Shown here: in pieces, positions 8,045-16,486 of the stretch
Layout: every line of letters begins with the position of its first letter
Numbering within the stretch: the first letter of the stretch is position 1
From: Gammaproteobacteria bacterium
GTDB taxonomy: Bacteria > Pseudomonadota > Gammaproteobacteria > JABCZS01
Direction of reading: 5' to 3'
Length of the DNA: 64,000 nt
NCBI GenBank assembly: GCA_013289605.1
Contig: JABCZS010000001.1
Location: 1 to 64,000 of the forward strand
Notes under the pieces: model-generated
Told to the model about the DNA's origin: nothing
The model's database searches: none
What the model saw: only the letters and a program-made list of their open reading frames with translations
Translations under genes and position numbers: made by a program

Positions 8045-9582
8045 AGTATGCCTTCTGTGTTAGGGTGGATCATTAAAATATGTTCTTCATATAACTTGAG
8101 CAGCGATTGAGTGATGGCAGATTTTTCGATACCAAGCTGACACTCCAGAAGAAAAGTTTCAAGAATTTGCTCTCCGGTTTTAACTGTATCCGCTTGTTGA
8201 AATAACTGAATCAAACGTGCTAAATAAGGCTGGATATGACGGTGCTTAACCCGGCCCTGACTATCTGTATAAATCAAACGATAATACAGTCGTGCTTCAG
8301 GTATCGGGATAAAATCTGGACTCAAGCGCTCTAAATCAAAGGGAAGTTCTACTAAACTCACCGAGGGAGATAACATTAAGATCTGCGTTGTGATTAACGC
8401 AAGCGGATACTCTTTATCTCTACTAGGCATCGTGCTAATTTCAGCAGTAAACTCCAACCATTCATATTCAGCAATTTTTTTCAGAAACAAAGGCAACGTA
8501 GTTGTTTGTAAAAATCGCAAGAATTCTGTAGGTAATTGATGGTGTGCAGGCTGCACACAGGAATGCATGGCTAAAAAATCATAAATCAGTGATTCTGCAT
8601 ATTCAGTTGTGAGGCATTGAAAAAAACGCACATAACAGGTTTGAATAATTTCCCCCAGCGCGCCACTGAGTAAGTGATGATAAAGATCTATCGATTTCTC
8701 CCCTGTATTACCTGCGCGGATCTCACACGCTAAATTATCCATCGCCAGCGAAACACGTAGCGGAATAGTCTGGGTTTGTAATGCAGCAATCTGTGCGAGT
8801 TCTTGTTTCAATTCTGATAATGGCGGTATAAAGTGATCACGCTCAAGTAGCGTGGGTCGTACACCTACATGCGCGTACGTATGGGCCAATAAATCCCATA
8901 CCTCTGGGCACACAGGCCGACCATGGGTATCTAAAATATGATGATCGGTTTGCCGATAATGACCCGCAATATGTAAGTAACGAATACGTTGCGCAGGGAG
9001 TGCGCTGATAAATGCGTAAGGATCATACCCCTGATTTTGACTATTCACGTAGACATTATTCACGTCTAACAATAAATCACAATCTGCAGATTGTAATAAC
9101 GCAGTGATAAATTCAATTTCAGACATATTATCTGGATACTGATGGTAATAGGAAATATTCTCTAAAGCGATGCGTCGGCCTAGTAATTCTTGCACGTGCA
9201 TAATACGTAGACTCAAATAGGCAATATTTTCAGGATAAAACGGCACGGGAAGTAAATCATAAAGATAACCCTGTTGATCCCGACCAAAACTTAAATGCTC
9301 GCTATAAATATCAATCTGATAATCGGTAAGAAATTGCTTAATTTGGTGAATAAAACTTTTATTTAAAGGTTGAGTATCGCCTATGGAGAGACTCAAACCA
9401 TGTGCAACTAAAGGAAATTTTTCTGAGATTTTTTTTAATTGTATCGCTTTACGCCCGCCTAGTCCCATCCAATTTTCAGGGGCAAGCTCAAGAAAATTTA
9501 ACTGGGGATATTCACCCGTTAACAAATCATTGATGTGTTCATCTCTGAGTCCTAAACCACACGTAGCTCCCGTTACCATCAT
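8041..9582 (-). CDS. Fused HvfB-HvfC maturase (MNIO DUF692 + DUF2063)
   Basis: 513 residues that join two proteins normally encoded separately. Residues ~1-275 are a DUF692/MNIO enzyme (MbnB/HvfB type): FLELAPENWMGLGG (30-43), VAHGLSLSIG with H61, E95-H96 in YSEHLSF, E141 in LENISYY, D173/N175 in LLLDVNNVYVN, H204 and H208 in HIAGH, D218/H220 in DTHGRPV and E247 in LERD supply candidate iron ligands. Residues ~276-513 match the HvfC/DUF2063 partner, including FLKKIAEYEWLEF and YYRLIYTDSQGRV. MNIOs use multinuclear iron to convert peptidyl Cys into oxazolone/thioamide or related groups; the partner presents the precursor. The ATG directly follows the precursor stop (TAA-ATG), with GGAG as ribosome site. 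No frameshift separates the halves. Confidence 0.9.
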   Translation of the reverse strand: MMVTGATCGLGLRDEHINDLLTGEYPQLNFLELAPENWMGLGGRKAIQLKKISEKFPLVAHGLSLSIGDTQPLNKSFIHQIKQFLTDYQIDIYSEHLSFGRDQQGYLYDLLPVPFYPENIAYLSLRIMHVQELLGRRIALENISYYHQYPDNMSEIEFITALLQSADCDLLLDVNNVYVNSQNQGYDPYAFISALPAQRIRYLHIAGHYRQTDHHILDTHGRPVCPEVWDLLAHTYAHVGVRPTLLERDHFIPPLSELKQELAQIAALQTQTIPLRVSLAMDNLACEIRAGNTGEKSIDLYHHLLSGALGEIIQTCYVRFFQCLTTEYAESLIYDFLAMHSCVQPAHHQLPTEFLRFLQTTTLPLFLKKIAEYEWLEFTAEISTMPSRDKEYPLALITTQILMLSPSVSLVELPFDLERLSPDFIPIPEARLYYRLIYTDSQGRVKHRHIQPYLARLIQLFQQADTVKTGEQILETFLLECQLGIEKSAITQSLLKLYEEHILMIHPNTEGIL

Positions 9583-9885
9583 TTACTCCGTGCTGCCACA
9601 GACTCCGCTGGCGCATTTTCCTGGTTTTGCTGGTCGAGCGCTATGACCGGATACGCCACATTTGCCATCTCTTGCGTAAACTAATTTATCTTGCGGATCA
9701 ACCACCGTATTCACTTCTTCAAATTTTTTTAAGCTGCCACATTTGCCTGCGGCGCAGCCTGCAGATTTAGTTTTGATGTCTTCTTCATCAAGATTTAGTG
9801 CACTATTATCAGGCGCTGCATAGGCACTGGCAGTTAACGAAATTGCCGTGACCACAGTAATCGTTAACAACATTTTATTATCCAT
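9583..9885 (-). CDS. HvfA-like copper-RiPP precursor
   Basis: 100 residues with a Sec-type signal peptide (cleavage near AYA-AP at 23/24), a spacer rich in acidic residues, and a Cys-bearing region: GCAAGKCG (C44, C49), DGKCG (C76), PGKCASGVCG (C91, C96). GKCG occurs at 47-50 and 74-77, close to the EGKCG units modified in the Haemophilus HvfA precursor. The five Cys are the predicted targets of the MNIO encoded immediately downstream. Known relatives end up in the periplasm and bind copper. It is encoded 9 bases after the stop of an MBL-fold hydrolase. Precursor identity is strong from context; the exact modified residues are inference. Confidence 0.85.
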   Translation of the reverse strand: MDNKMLLTITVVTAISLTASAYAAPDNSALNLDEEDIKTKSAGCAAGKCGSLKKFEEVNTVVDPQDKLVYARDGKCGVSGHSARPAKPGKCASGVCGSTE

Positions 9886-9894
9886 AACTCATCC

Positions 9895-10863
9895 TTATTG
9901 CTTTTGTGATTGCACAGGAAAACATTCTAGATCATTTGCAGCAAATACCGGTCCTTGATATAAATCTTGAATAATTTTCATATTATCATCGGTATAGCGT
10001 AAAGTCGGGCCCATTAAATGACTTAAGACTAATAATTTAGCATCCGTTAGTTGCGCTATTTTACCCACGACATCAGGAGGCGCATGTAATTCCTGATCGG
10101 GATGACTGCTCTCTTCGGGGATAGCCATGGGCATCACGAGTATGTCAGCATTTTTAGCAAATTCTACAAAGCTTGGGCTATGGCCATTTTGATCGGTGGA
10201 AATCACCACGCGACCTTTCGGGGTATCGATTCTATGCGCTAACGCAGGTACGATGCCATGTGGCACACTCAACACACTAATGGTGACATCTTTATCCTGA
10301 TAAATAATCACAGTCGGGTTATCAGGAGAAGCTACCATTGCCGTACTTACCTCTTGCGGTTCAAGCTTAAATAAACCACCCGTGCCGGTTAAATAGCCCC
10401 CTAAATAGGCATAAGCACCGGTTTTGGGATCAAACATGCGCTGCAGGAATTGATTTAAACTGGGAAATAAATCGCTGCCCGTAGGCCCGGTGACTTTGAG
10501 TGGACGTTCGCGAGAAGAAAAATATCCCCCTTTCATAATGGCGGGAAAATCAGCAGAATGATCAGTATGAAAATGCGACAAAGCAAATAAATCTAAATCT
10601 TCTATGCGTGCGCCCGCCTGACCGAAGCGTAAAAATGTTCCACCACCGGCATCGATGATAAAACGGGCTTTGCCATCCAACCAGATTAAATAACCACTGG
10701 AGGCACGACCATTTTCTGGGATAGGCCCGCCTGATCCCAATACCTGAAGGGTAAATGTTTTATCTAGGCATTGCGTTTGTGTTGCTGCGCAACAAATGAG
10801 GCTAAATAACAGTGCAGTAAAAAATAGAATACATTTTGACAGATAAAGACATGCTGTTTTCAC
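9895..10863 (-). CDS. Exported MBL-fold metal-dependent hydrolase
   Basis: 322 residues from a GTG start preceded by AAAGG. An N-terminal signal peptide is followed by the metallo-beta-lactamase fold: LSHFHTDHSADFPAI gives the HxHxDH metal site, VPHGIVPALAHRI and STDQNGHS follow, and LVLSHLMGP supplies a late His. It most resembles the RNase Z/arylsulfatase-like branch of the superfamily, but export excludes tRNA processing. It is the first gene of a tight minus-strand set (MBL, hvfA, hvfBC, hvfX), only 9 bases before hvfA, so it could be part of the copper-RiPP system, for example as a processing enzyme. That role is inference. Confidence 0.82.
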   Translation of the reverse strand: MKTACLYLSKCILFFTALLFSLICCAATQTQCLDKTFTLQVLGSGGPIPENGRASSGYLIWLDGKARFIIDAGGGTFLRFGQAGARIEDLDLFALSHFHTDHSADFPAIMKGGYFSSRERPLKVTGPTGSDLFPSLNQFLQRMFDPKTGAYAYLGGYLTGTGGLFKLEPQEVSTAMVASPDNPTVIIYQDKDVTISVLSVPHGIVPALAHRIDTPKGRVVISTDQNGHSPSFVEFAKNADILVMPMAIPEESSHPDQELHAPPDVVGKIAQLTDAKLLVLSHLMGPTLRYTDDNMKIIQDLYQGPVFAANDLECFPVQSQKQ

Positions 10864-11020
10864 AAGACAACCTTTGGGATAAAAGTAATAATATCATGAA
10901 TTTAGTTTACAACCACGCGTCTGTCAAGCGTGCCAAACCCTATAGCCTGGCTCAATAGCTATTCGCATATTCGCAAGTGATCAGTATATAATCATCTCAT
11001 TTTGAATAGGATAATAATTA

Positions 11021-11581
11021 ATGAAACGTCACATGATATCCATTTTGTTGTTACTGCTCTTCCCATTAAACACCCTGTTTGCAATGAATGGATTAACGAC
11101 AACACGTACCGCTACACCTGATGAACGTCTAAAAGCATTGGCGATTACTTTACCTGATATGCCCGCTCCGGTAGGCCATTATCGGCCTTATGCGATTGCT
11201 GATAATATGATCTACATCTCACAAGTAGCGTTAAAAAATGGAAAAATTTTGAATCCAGGCGCGCTTAAATCAGCTAGCGATATCGCACGCGGTCAAGAAG
11301 CCGCACAACAAACTATACTTAATGTGCTTGCGGTGGTTAAGCAGGCTTGCGGCGGAACACTTAATTGTGTTGAACAAATCGTTAGGCTCGATGGTTATAT
11401 CGCGTCTACACCACAATTTTTTGATCAACCTAAAGTCATGGATGCAGCTTCTAATATTTTAGTGGATATTTTTGGTGAAAAAGGAATTCATGCACGATCT
11501 GCCGTGGGCGCCACTTCACTGCCACTGAATAGTCCCATTGAAATCACTGCGATGATTAAACTTATCGCGGATCACAAATAA
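11021..11581 (+). CDS. Exported RidA/YjgF-family protein (first of a pair)
   Basis: 186 residues. A hydrophobic signal sequence (ISILLLLLFPLNTLFA) precedes a RidA-like domain: IYISQVALKNGKI, NVLAVVKQACGG, HARSAVGATSLPLNSPIEI. The Arg of HARSAVG corresponds to the active-site Arg used by RidA enamine/imine deaminases. Classic RidA is cytoplasmic and destroys 2-aminoacrylate; export is unusual. Two Cys in a short CGGTLNC loop may form a disulfide. A TATAAT at 10987-10992 could be the -10. The second RidA-like gene follows after 73 bases on the same strand. Confidence 0.82.
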   Translation: MKRHMISILLLLLFPLNTLFAMNGLTTTRTATPDERLKALAITLPDMPAPVGHYRPYAIADNMIYISQVALKNGKILNPGALKSASDIARGQEAAQQTILNVLAVVKQACGGTLNCVEQIVRLDGYIASTPQFFDQPKVMDAASNILVDIFGEKGIHARSAVGATSLPLNSPIEITAMIKLIADHK

Positions 11582-11654
11582 TAATTGTTGACAAGATTTT
11601 AGAACCCGTCTAGTTTACCTGCTTTGTTATACCTCTTAAATAAGGAGTTTGCAG

Positions 11655-12164
11655 GTGAATACAGTCATACGTGCTAATAAACTCATGGGAATGTTAGTGT
11701 TAATTATTCTGAGTGTCGGTTACGTTAATGCACAGGAAGTGACCTTAGCTCCCTCTGCGCCGCCAGGCATTAATATCTTACCCTATGTGATTTCAGGAAA
11801 TTTAATTTTTATTTCTGGACAAGTGCCACTTGAAAACGGCAAAGTTAAATACACAGGTAAAGTCGGCAGCAAAGTCAGTGAAGCGCAAGCCATAGAGGCC
11901 GCTAAACTTGCAGCAGAAAATGTATTAACGCAATTAAAAACCGCTGTGGGTGATCTGAATAAAGTAAAACGCTGTGTTAAATTATCCGGGTATGTCAATG
12001 CAGAACCCAATTTTACCCGCCATTCTTATGTCATCAACGGCGCATCGGATACTATCATTAATGCCCTAGGGGAGAATGGACGCCACGCCCGTATCGCCAT
12101 AGGTGCGGCTTCATTGCCCATGGATGCCGCTGTCGAGGTTGAAGCCATATTCGAGTTAAAATAG
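11655..12164 (+). CDS. Exported RidA/YjgF-family protein (second of a pair)
   Basis: About 169 residues from GTG at 11655, chosen because AAGGAG at 11641-11646 sits 8 bases upstream; an in-frame TTG at 11649 is too close to that site. The signal sequence ends near VNA-QE. The RidA-like core shows IFISGQVPLENGKV, ENVLTQLKTAVGDLNKV, HARIAIGAASLPMDAAVEVEAIFEL, with the active-site-type Arg kept. Clearly a paralogue of the gene just upstream, though diverged. It ends just before a good terminator hairpin and is convergent with gltS. Confidence 0.82.
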   Translation: MNTVIRANKLMGMLVLIILSVGYVNAQEVTLAPSAPPGINILPYVISGNLIFISGQVPLENGKVKYTGKVGSKVSEAQAIEAAKLAAENVLTQLKTAVGDLNKVKRCVKLSGYVNAEPNFTRHSYVINGASDTIINALGENGRHARIAIGAASLPMDAAVEVEAIFELK

Positions 12165-12177
12165 AGTGTGGGCGCAG

Positions 12178-12203
12178 GCCGGCAAAGATCCCGGCCTTTA
12201 TCG
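12178..12203 (+). terminator. Rho-independent terminator after the RidA pair
   Basis: A 7-base GC-rich stem AGGCCGG / CCGGCCT with an 8-base loop (CAAAGATC), followed by TTAT. It sits 13 bases after the second ridA-like stop and lies between convergent genes. The downstream T run is short, so strength is uncertain. Confidence 0.6.
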
Positions 12204-12221
12204 CAGTATGACGCATACGCA

Positions 12222-13427
12222 TTAATGCAAATAATTGATGATCCACACATGGAAAGGAATACCGACAATATCGGTCAATATGGTGCCACATAAGGGGACA
12301 ATTAGAAAAGCTTTAAATGAATAGGCTTTAAAATCCTGACACACCGCATCCATATTCGCAACCGCGGTGGGCACCGCGCCTAAGCCGTGTCCCATCAAAC
12401 CTGAACACATGACTGCAGCGTCATAGTTTCTGCCAATTAATGGGAAGACTATAAATATGGTGATTAATGCTAAAACGGCCACTTGAATAATCAGTATGAA
12501 GGATAAGGGTAGCGCCAAGGCATACAAATCCCATATCTTCAAATTCATAGTCGCTTGGGTTAAAAAGAAACCTAATGATAAATCCGCAATCACTTCAATT
12601 GCGGCACTATTTAATTTAATCATTTGAAAATGATCATTTAAATTTCTAAAGAGGATAGCAATAAACATCGCGCCCACGTAACTCGGCAACACTAAATCAA
12701 AATGCTCGGTAAATACACCACTAAACCAAAATCCCAATGTCATCAACACTAAAATTAATCCACCTGAAGAGATTAATTGATAACTGGTTAACTGCAGATC
12801 TTCTTCCCTATCATGTAAAGGCGGAGGATCATTTTGTGGCAATTCAGCCGGCAGGAGTAACTTATGTCTTTTGACTAAAAAACTCGCAACAGGACCACCG
12901 AGTACGCCGCCTGCAATAAGACCAAATGTGGCACACGCCAGTGCAATAGTTGTGGCATCAGGAACGCCCATACCCTCGGCCATATTACCAAAAGCTGCGG
13001 CCGTACCATGGCCACCTTGTAGCGATACACCGCCTGCCATGATCCCAAAGACCGGGTCAAGTCCAAGAAAATGCGCTAAAGTGGCGCCGATAATATCTTG
13101 GAAAATCACTAAGACCCAGCAAATCAACGCATAAACCAGCAGTAGCCGTCCGCCTAGTCTAATGGATCGCAGACTTCCGCCTATGCCGATGGTGGTAAAA
13201 AAGGCCACCATCGCAGGCATTTGCATAGTAGAATCAAAATGGACTATCCCCACTCCAGTTTCTTTTAAAAACAAAATAAATACAGCGGCTGTAAATCCAC
13301 CTATCACGGCAACCGGAATACAAAAGCGCTCTAGTGCTTTAATGCGATGTTTTAATTGATAACCCAGCATCACTAACATGACCGTTATCATGCTTGTTGT
13401 GACCAAATCTAATTGCCATTCTTGCAT
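12222..13427 (-). CDS. gltS: Sodium/glutamate symporter
   Basis: About 401 residues from the ATG at 13427, preceded by GAGGAG with 6-base spacing; a GTG six codons upstream is less likely. Polytopic inner-membrane protein with ~10-12 helices. Family motifs include TTIGIGGSLRSIRLGG, GLDPVFGIMAGGVSLQGGHG, and LMGHGLGAVPTAVANMDAV near the C-terminus. GltS imports L- or D-glutamate with Na+. It is convergent with the RidA pair and separated by ~300 bases from the sugar-acid gene cluster upstream, so it is probably an independent unit. Confidence 0.93.
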   Translation of the reverse strand: MQEWQLDLVTTSMITVMLVMLGYQLKHRIKALERFCIPVAVIGGFTAAVFILFLKETGVGIVHFDSTMQMPAMVAFFTTIGIGGSLRSIRLGGRLLLVYALICWVLVIFQDIIGATLAHFLGLDPVFGIMAGGVSLQGGHGTAAAFGNMAEGMGVPDATTIALACATFGLIAGGVLGGPVASFLVKRHKLLLPAELPQNDPPPLHDREEDLQLTSYQLISSGGLILVLMTLGFWFSGVFTEHFDLVLPSYVGAMFIAILFRNLNDHFQMIKLNSAAIEVIADLSLGFFLTQATMNLKIWDLYALALPLSFILIIQVAVLALITIFIVFPLIGRNYDAAVMCSGLMGHGLGAVPTAVANMDAVCQDFKAYSFKAFLIVPLCGTILTDIVGIPFHVWIINYLH

Positions 13428-13731
13428 CAAGAACTCCTCATTCACCTTACTTACTATGTCTTTATATAAAGGCGTATTATGGCCTACTTTGGGGGCTATT
13501 TTCTATAGCTGTGTCACTTATATCAGATAATAATGAATAAAAAACATGAATATTGCTAAATATTTGTACAGACAATAGACTATCTTCTTAATAAATCAAT
13601 GAATAATCATCTGCAACACTATGTTATTATTCATTATTTCCATACACCACGGGGTGGCGCCCCAAATTAAGTTTGAAAGCTAATAAATCAATAATAAATG
13701 AGATTTCAATGCCGGTCAAATTAACATAAGC
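13428..13731. other. AT-rich intergenic region, no gene seen
   Basis: 304 bases between gltS and the aldolase gene on the same strand. It is AT-rich and should hold the gltS promoter. The only structure noticed is a small GC-rich patch near 13650-13665 (CCACGGGGTGGCGCCCC) that could form a weak hairpin, possibly terminating the sugar-acid operon. No small coding region is convincing. Confidence 0.4.
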
Positions 13732-14514
13732 TTAACCAAAGACATACTTCACTTTGCGCTTTGCTGCATCAAATAATAACTCACTGTCACTGACACTGAT
13801 GTGATCATTCGCATTGCGCCATTTATCATATTTTTCTGCAGTGCTCTGCACGATGTCATTATCTGGAAAATTAATTTTAGCGCCTGTAGACAGCGTTAAC
13901 ACTTGTATTTTGCAAGTTGTTTCTAAATAATAATGAAACCAAAAAGCTTCTTGTATCGATTTGCCTACACTGATCAAACCATGATTTTTTAAAATAACCG
14001 CTTGCTTACCCTGCATATCAGCCAACAAATCTTCTTGAACCGCATCGTTAATAAACAAAGTTTTAAATTCATGGTAACCTACTTTGTTATGGAACATCAT
14101 GGCGATTTGATCAAGCAACATTAAATCACTGCTTAAATTTCCGATCGCAACACCATAATGTGAATGCGTATGTAAAATGCAGTTTACTTCTGGATTATTT
14201 TTATAAATACTGCGGTGCGCAGTCGTTCCATTGTTATTGATTTGAAAACCACATTTACTTTCTAAAATATTCCCGTCAAAATCAACTTTAACAAGATTAT
14301 CCGGGGTGACTTCGTCAAAAGATAAACCAAAGGGAATAATCAATAAGGCGTCCTCATGGGGTACACGCACCGATAAGTGGGTGACAATCAAATCACACCA
14401 ACCGTAAAAATCGAAAATGCGATATAAATACGCCAGCTGTTTTCTATAATTAGCTACTGTCTGCTCGCGTGCAGCGAAAATATTATTACTGACCTTGTCA
14501 AACGTTAATGCCAT
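13732..14514 (-). CDS. Class II aldolase/adducin-family protein
   Basis: 260 residues. The HTHSHYG segment provides two His zinc ligands and LKNHGLIS a third, as in L-fuculose-phosphate and rhamnulose-phosphate aldolases and their adducin-like relatives. It is the last gene of a five-gene minus-strand set (HAD phosphatase, SDR, enolase-superfamily dehydratase, lactonase, aldolase) and starts 11 bases after the lactonase stop. In that context it would cleave a 2-keto-3-deoxy sugar acid or a related product. Some members of this family instead act as decarboxylases or dehydratases. The exact substrate is unknown. Confidence 0.82.
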   Translation of the reverse strand: MALTFDKVSNNIFAAREQTVANYRKQLAYLYRIFDFYGWCDLIVTHLSVRVPHEDALLIIPFGLSFDEVTPDNLVKVDFDGNILESKCGFQINNNGTTAHRSIYKNNPEVNCILHTHSHYGVAIGNLSSDLMLLDQIAMMFHNKVGYHEFKTLFINDAVQEDLLADMQGKQAVILKNHGLISVGKSIQEAFWFHYYLETTCKIQVLTLSTGAKINFPDNDIVQSTAEKYDKWRNANDHISVSDSELLFDAAKRKVKYVFG

Positions 14515-14525
14515 GGTACTCTCCT

Positions 14526-15284
14526 TTAAAAATTAAATAATTCTTTTGCATTGATATTATTATGCGCAACAAACTCTTCCGGAAAATCTGCTAATTTTTG
14601 CTGAGCTACTGGATAATTAGATCCAATTAAAAACTGCTTAGGCGTAAGCTGCTGCAAAAGCGACGTAATGATTTCAGGTGATGTCACTGTCAATTTAAAA
14701 TATACCGACGTTTTTGCATAAGCCTGCAACATATCCAACCATTGTTGACGACCTTGGGGCCCATCTAATTTTGGCATACCCGCGTGATCGATTACACAAC
14801 GCACATTGCTATCAATAATTATCTGGGATACTTTCAACAATTGAACGGGCGTCATTTGAAGATTAAAAATGTGATTTTTCTCATGTAATACATTAAGATT
14901 ATTTTTAAAATGAGCGAGATTATCCTGGTTAAACTCAGTAGTCTCAGGAAATATCTGCCTAAACCCACAAACAAAAGAATAAGCAGAAAAAGCCATTAAC
15001 TGACGATTAAATTCACTGGGTGCTTGCAATACATCAATAAAAGCCATGTGTTTTATGGTGATGTCATAAGGATTATTGACTATGTGTTGCTTAATCCATT
15101 CAGTTTCTTGTAGGGTGCGGTGATTATCAGCGGCTTCTATGGTAATGATGCCATCCACTTTGCCTTGAAAATTCACATAGTCATCCAGTGTAAAACTGCG
15201 TTTTAAAGCAGTACGATCACTTCTATTGATCCAACCATGAATATTTAAATCAATATCCCAAAAATGGACATGCGTATCTATCAT
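14526..15284 (-). CDS. Amidohydrolase-family lactonase (COG3618 type)
   Basis: 252 residues, the usual size for the TIM-barrel amidohydrolase group that includes L-fuconolactonase and 2-pyrone-4,6-dicarboxylate lactonase. It opens with IDTHVHFWDI (HxH metal motif), has a strand end CVIDHAGMPK and closes with IGSNYPV, where the Asp usual in this motif is replaced by Asn. The gene sits between dehydratase and aldolase genes, with stops and starts within 2-11 bases. The predicted role is hydrolysis of a sugar 1,4- or 1,5-lactone to the aldonic acid. The S-N-Y change may alter metal use. Confidence 0.8.
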   Translation of the reverse strand: MIDTHVHFWDIDLNIHGWINRSDRTALKRSFTLDDYVNFQGKVDGIITIEAADNHRTLQETEWIKQHIVNNPYDITIKHMAFIDVLQAPSEFNRQLMAFSAYSFVCGFRQIFPETTEFNQDNLAHFKNNLNVLHEKNHIFNLQMTPVQLLKVSQIIIDSNVRCVIDHAGMPKLDGPQGRQQWLDMLQAYAKTSVYFKLTVTSPEIITSLLQQLTPKQFLIGSNYPVAQQKLADFPEEFVAHNNINAKELFNF

Positions 15285-15286
15285 GG

Positions 15287-16462
15287 TTATTTTACACTCA
15301 TCATAGGTGAACGTTTAACTACCGCATCATTTAATTCTATCCCTAGCCCTGGAGCATCGGAGACTTCAAAATAACCCTTTATAGGCTGAGGGTCTTGCAT
15401 GCACAATTCCCTATTCCACACTTTTGTGGCATAACAATGATGCTCATGTATCAGAAAATTGGGGATCGCACTTTCTAAATGCAATGCAGCTTGGGTTGCA
15501 ATCGGTCCGCCGCACACATGCGCCTGGATCATCACATTATAAAGATCAGCATAATCGCAAACTTTTTTAGTTTCCGTAAATCCACCGCACAACCCTATAT
15601 CGGGTTGCAATACTGCAACACTTTGCGTTTCCAAATAAGGACGCATACCGTTACGGGTGTAAAGGCGCTCTCCTGCCGCAGTAGGGATCTTAATTTTTTG
15701 AGCTACATGCTGATGCAATGCCGGGTTTAAATAATTGACCGGCTCTTCATAAAACATGCAATGGTATGCTTCAGCGACCTCGGCAAATTGAATCGCAGTA
15801 GTAGGACTTAATAAACTGTGACACTCAATAAGAATATCGACATCAGGTCCGACTGCGGTACGAATCGCACTCAGTCTATCACGGTATAATCTTAATTCTG
15901 CTTGTTTAAAAATCGTCGTTAAATTAAATTGCGTATTACCGTCCTTGTCGTAAAACATTGGATTTACTTTAACGCAGTCATAGCCTTCATGAACTGCTTT
16001 TTCTGCAGCCCTAGCGTAATCAGCAGGATGAATTAAGGGTTTAACCTCACTGCCCCAATCAAATTGTAATTGACTGGCATAGGTCCGTAAACGCTGCGTC
16101 GTTTTCCCCCCTAAAAGTTGATACACCGGTACGCCCAAAGCTTTACCTTTGATATCCCATAAAGCCGTATCAATTGCGCTCATGGCGGCATAAATAACCG
16201 GTCCGCCGCCTAAGCCCCAAAAACTCTCCCGCAACATGCGTGTCCATAATAATTCGGTTTTAAACGGGTCAAAACCTAGCAGTATAGCTTGGGCAATTTC
16301 TTTGATCATATGGGCCGCAGCGCTATGTCCCCAATCATATGCAAGCCCTGCTTCACCTACGCCGGTAAGGCCTTCATCTGTTGTGATCCGCACAAACACA
16401 GGATGCCATTTCGGACGCTTAGGACATTCAATATCAAAAATTTCAATTTGAGTAATTTTCAT
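15287..16462 (-). CDS. Enolase-superfamily sugar-acid dehydratase (mandelate racemase subgroup)
   Basis: 391 residues. N-terminal capping domain followed by a TIM barrel: GYDCVKVNPM (general-base Lys region), DILIECHSLL (metal ligand Glu), FYEEPVN (metal ligand Glu), AGERLYTR (metal ligand Glu), LQPDIGLCGG, IQAHVCGGP (catalytic His) and IHEHH. This set is characteristic of D-galactonate, fuconate and related acid sugar dehydratases, which make 2-keto-3-deoxy acids. It is encoded 2 bases upstream of the lactonase gene and 24 bases after the SDR gene. Substrate unresolved. Confidence 0.88.
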   Translation of the reverse strand: MKITQIEIFDIECPKRPKWHPVFVRITTDEGLTGVGEAGLAYDWGHSAAAHMIKEIAQAILLGFDPFKTELLWTRMLRESFWGLGGGPVIYAAMSAIDTALWDIKGKALGVPVYQLLGGKTTQRLRTYASQLQFDWGSEVKPLIHPADYARAAEKAVHEGYDCVKVNPMFYDKDGNTQFNLTTIFKQAELRLYRDRLSAIRTAVGPDVDILIECHSLLSPTTAIQFAEVAEAYHCMFYEEPVNYLNPALHQHVAQKIKIPTAAGERLYTRNGMRPYLETQSVAVLQPDIGLCGGFTETKKVCDYADLYNVMIQAHVCGGPIATQAALHLESAIPNFLIHEHHCYATKVWNRELCMQDPQPIKGYFEVSDAPGLGIELNDAVVKRSPMMSVK

Positions 16463-16486
16463 AATTCACTTGTTAAGGTAATTGTT

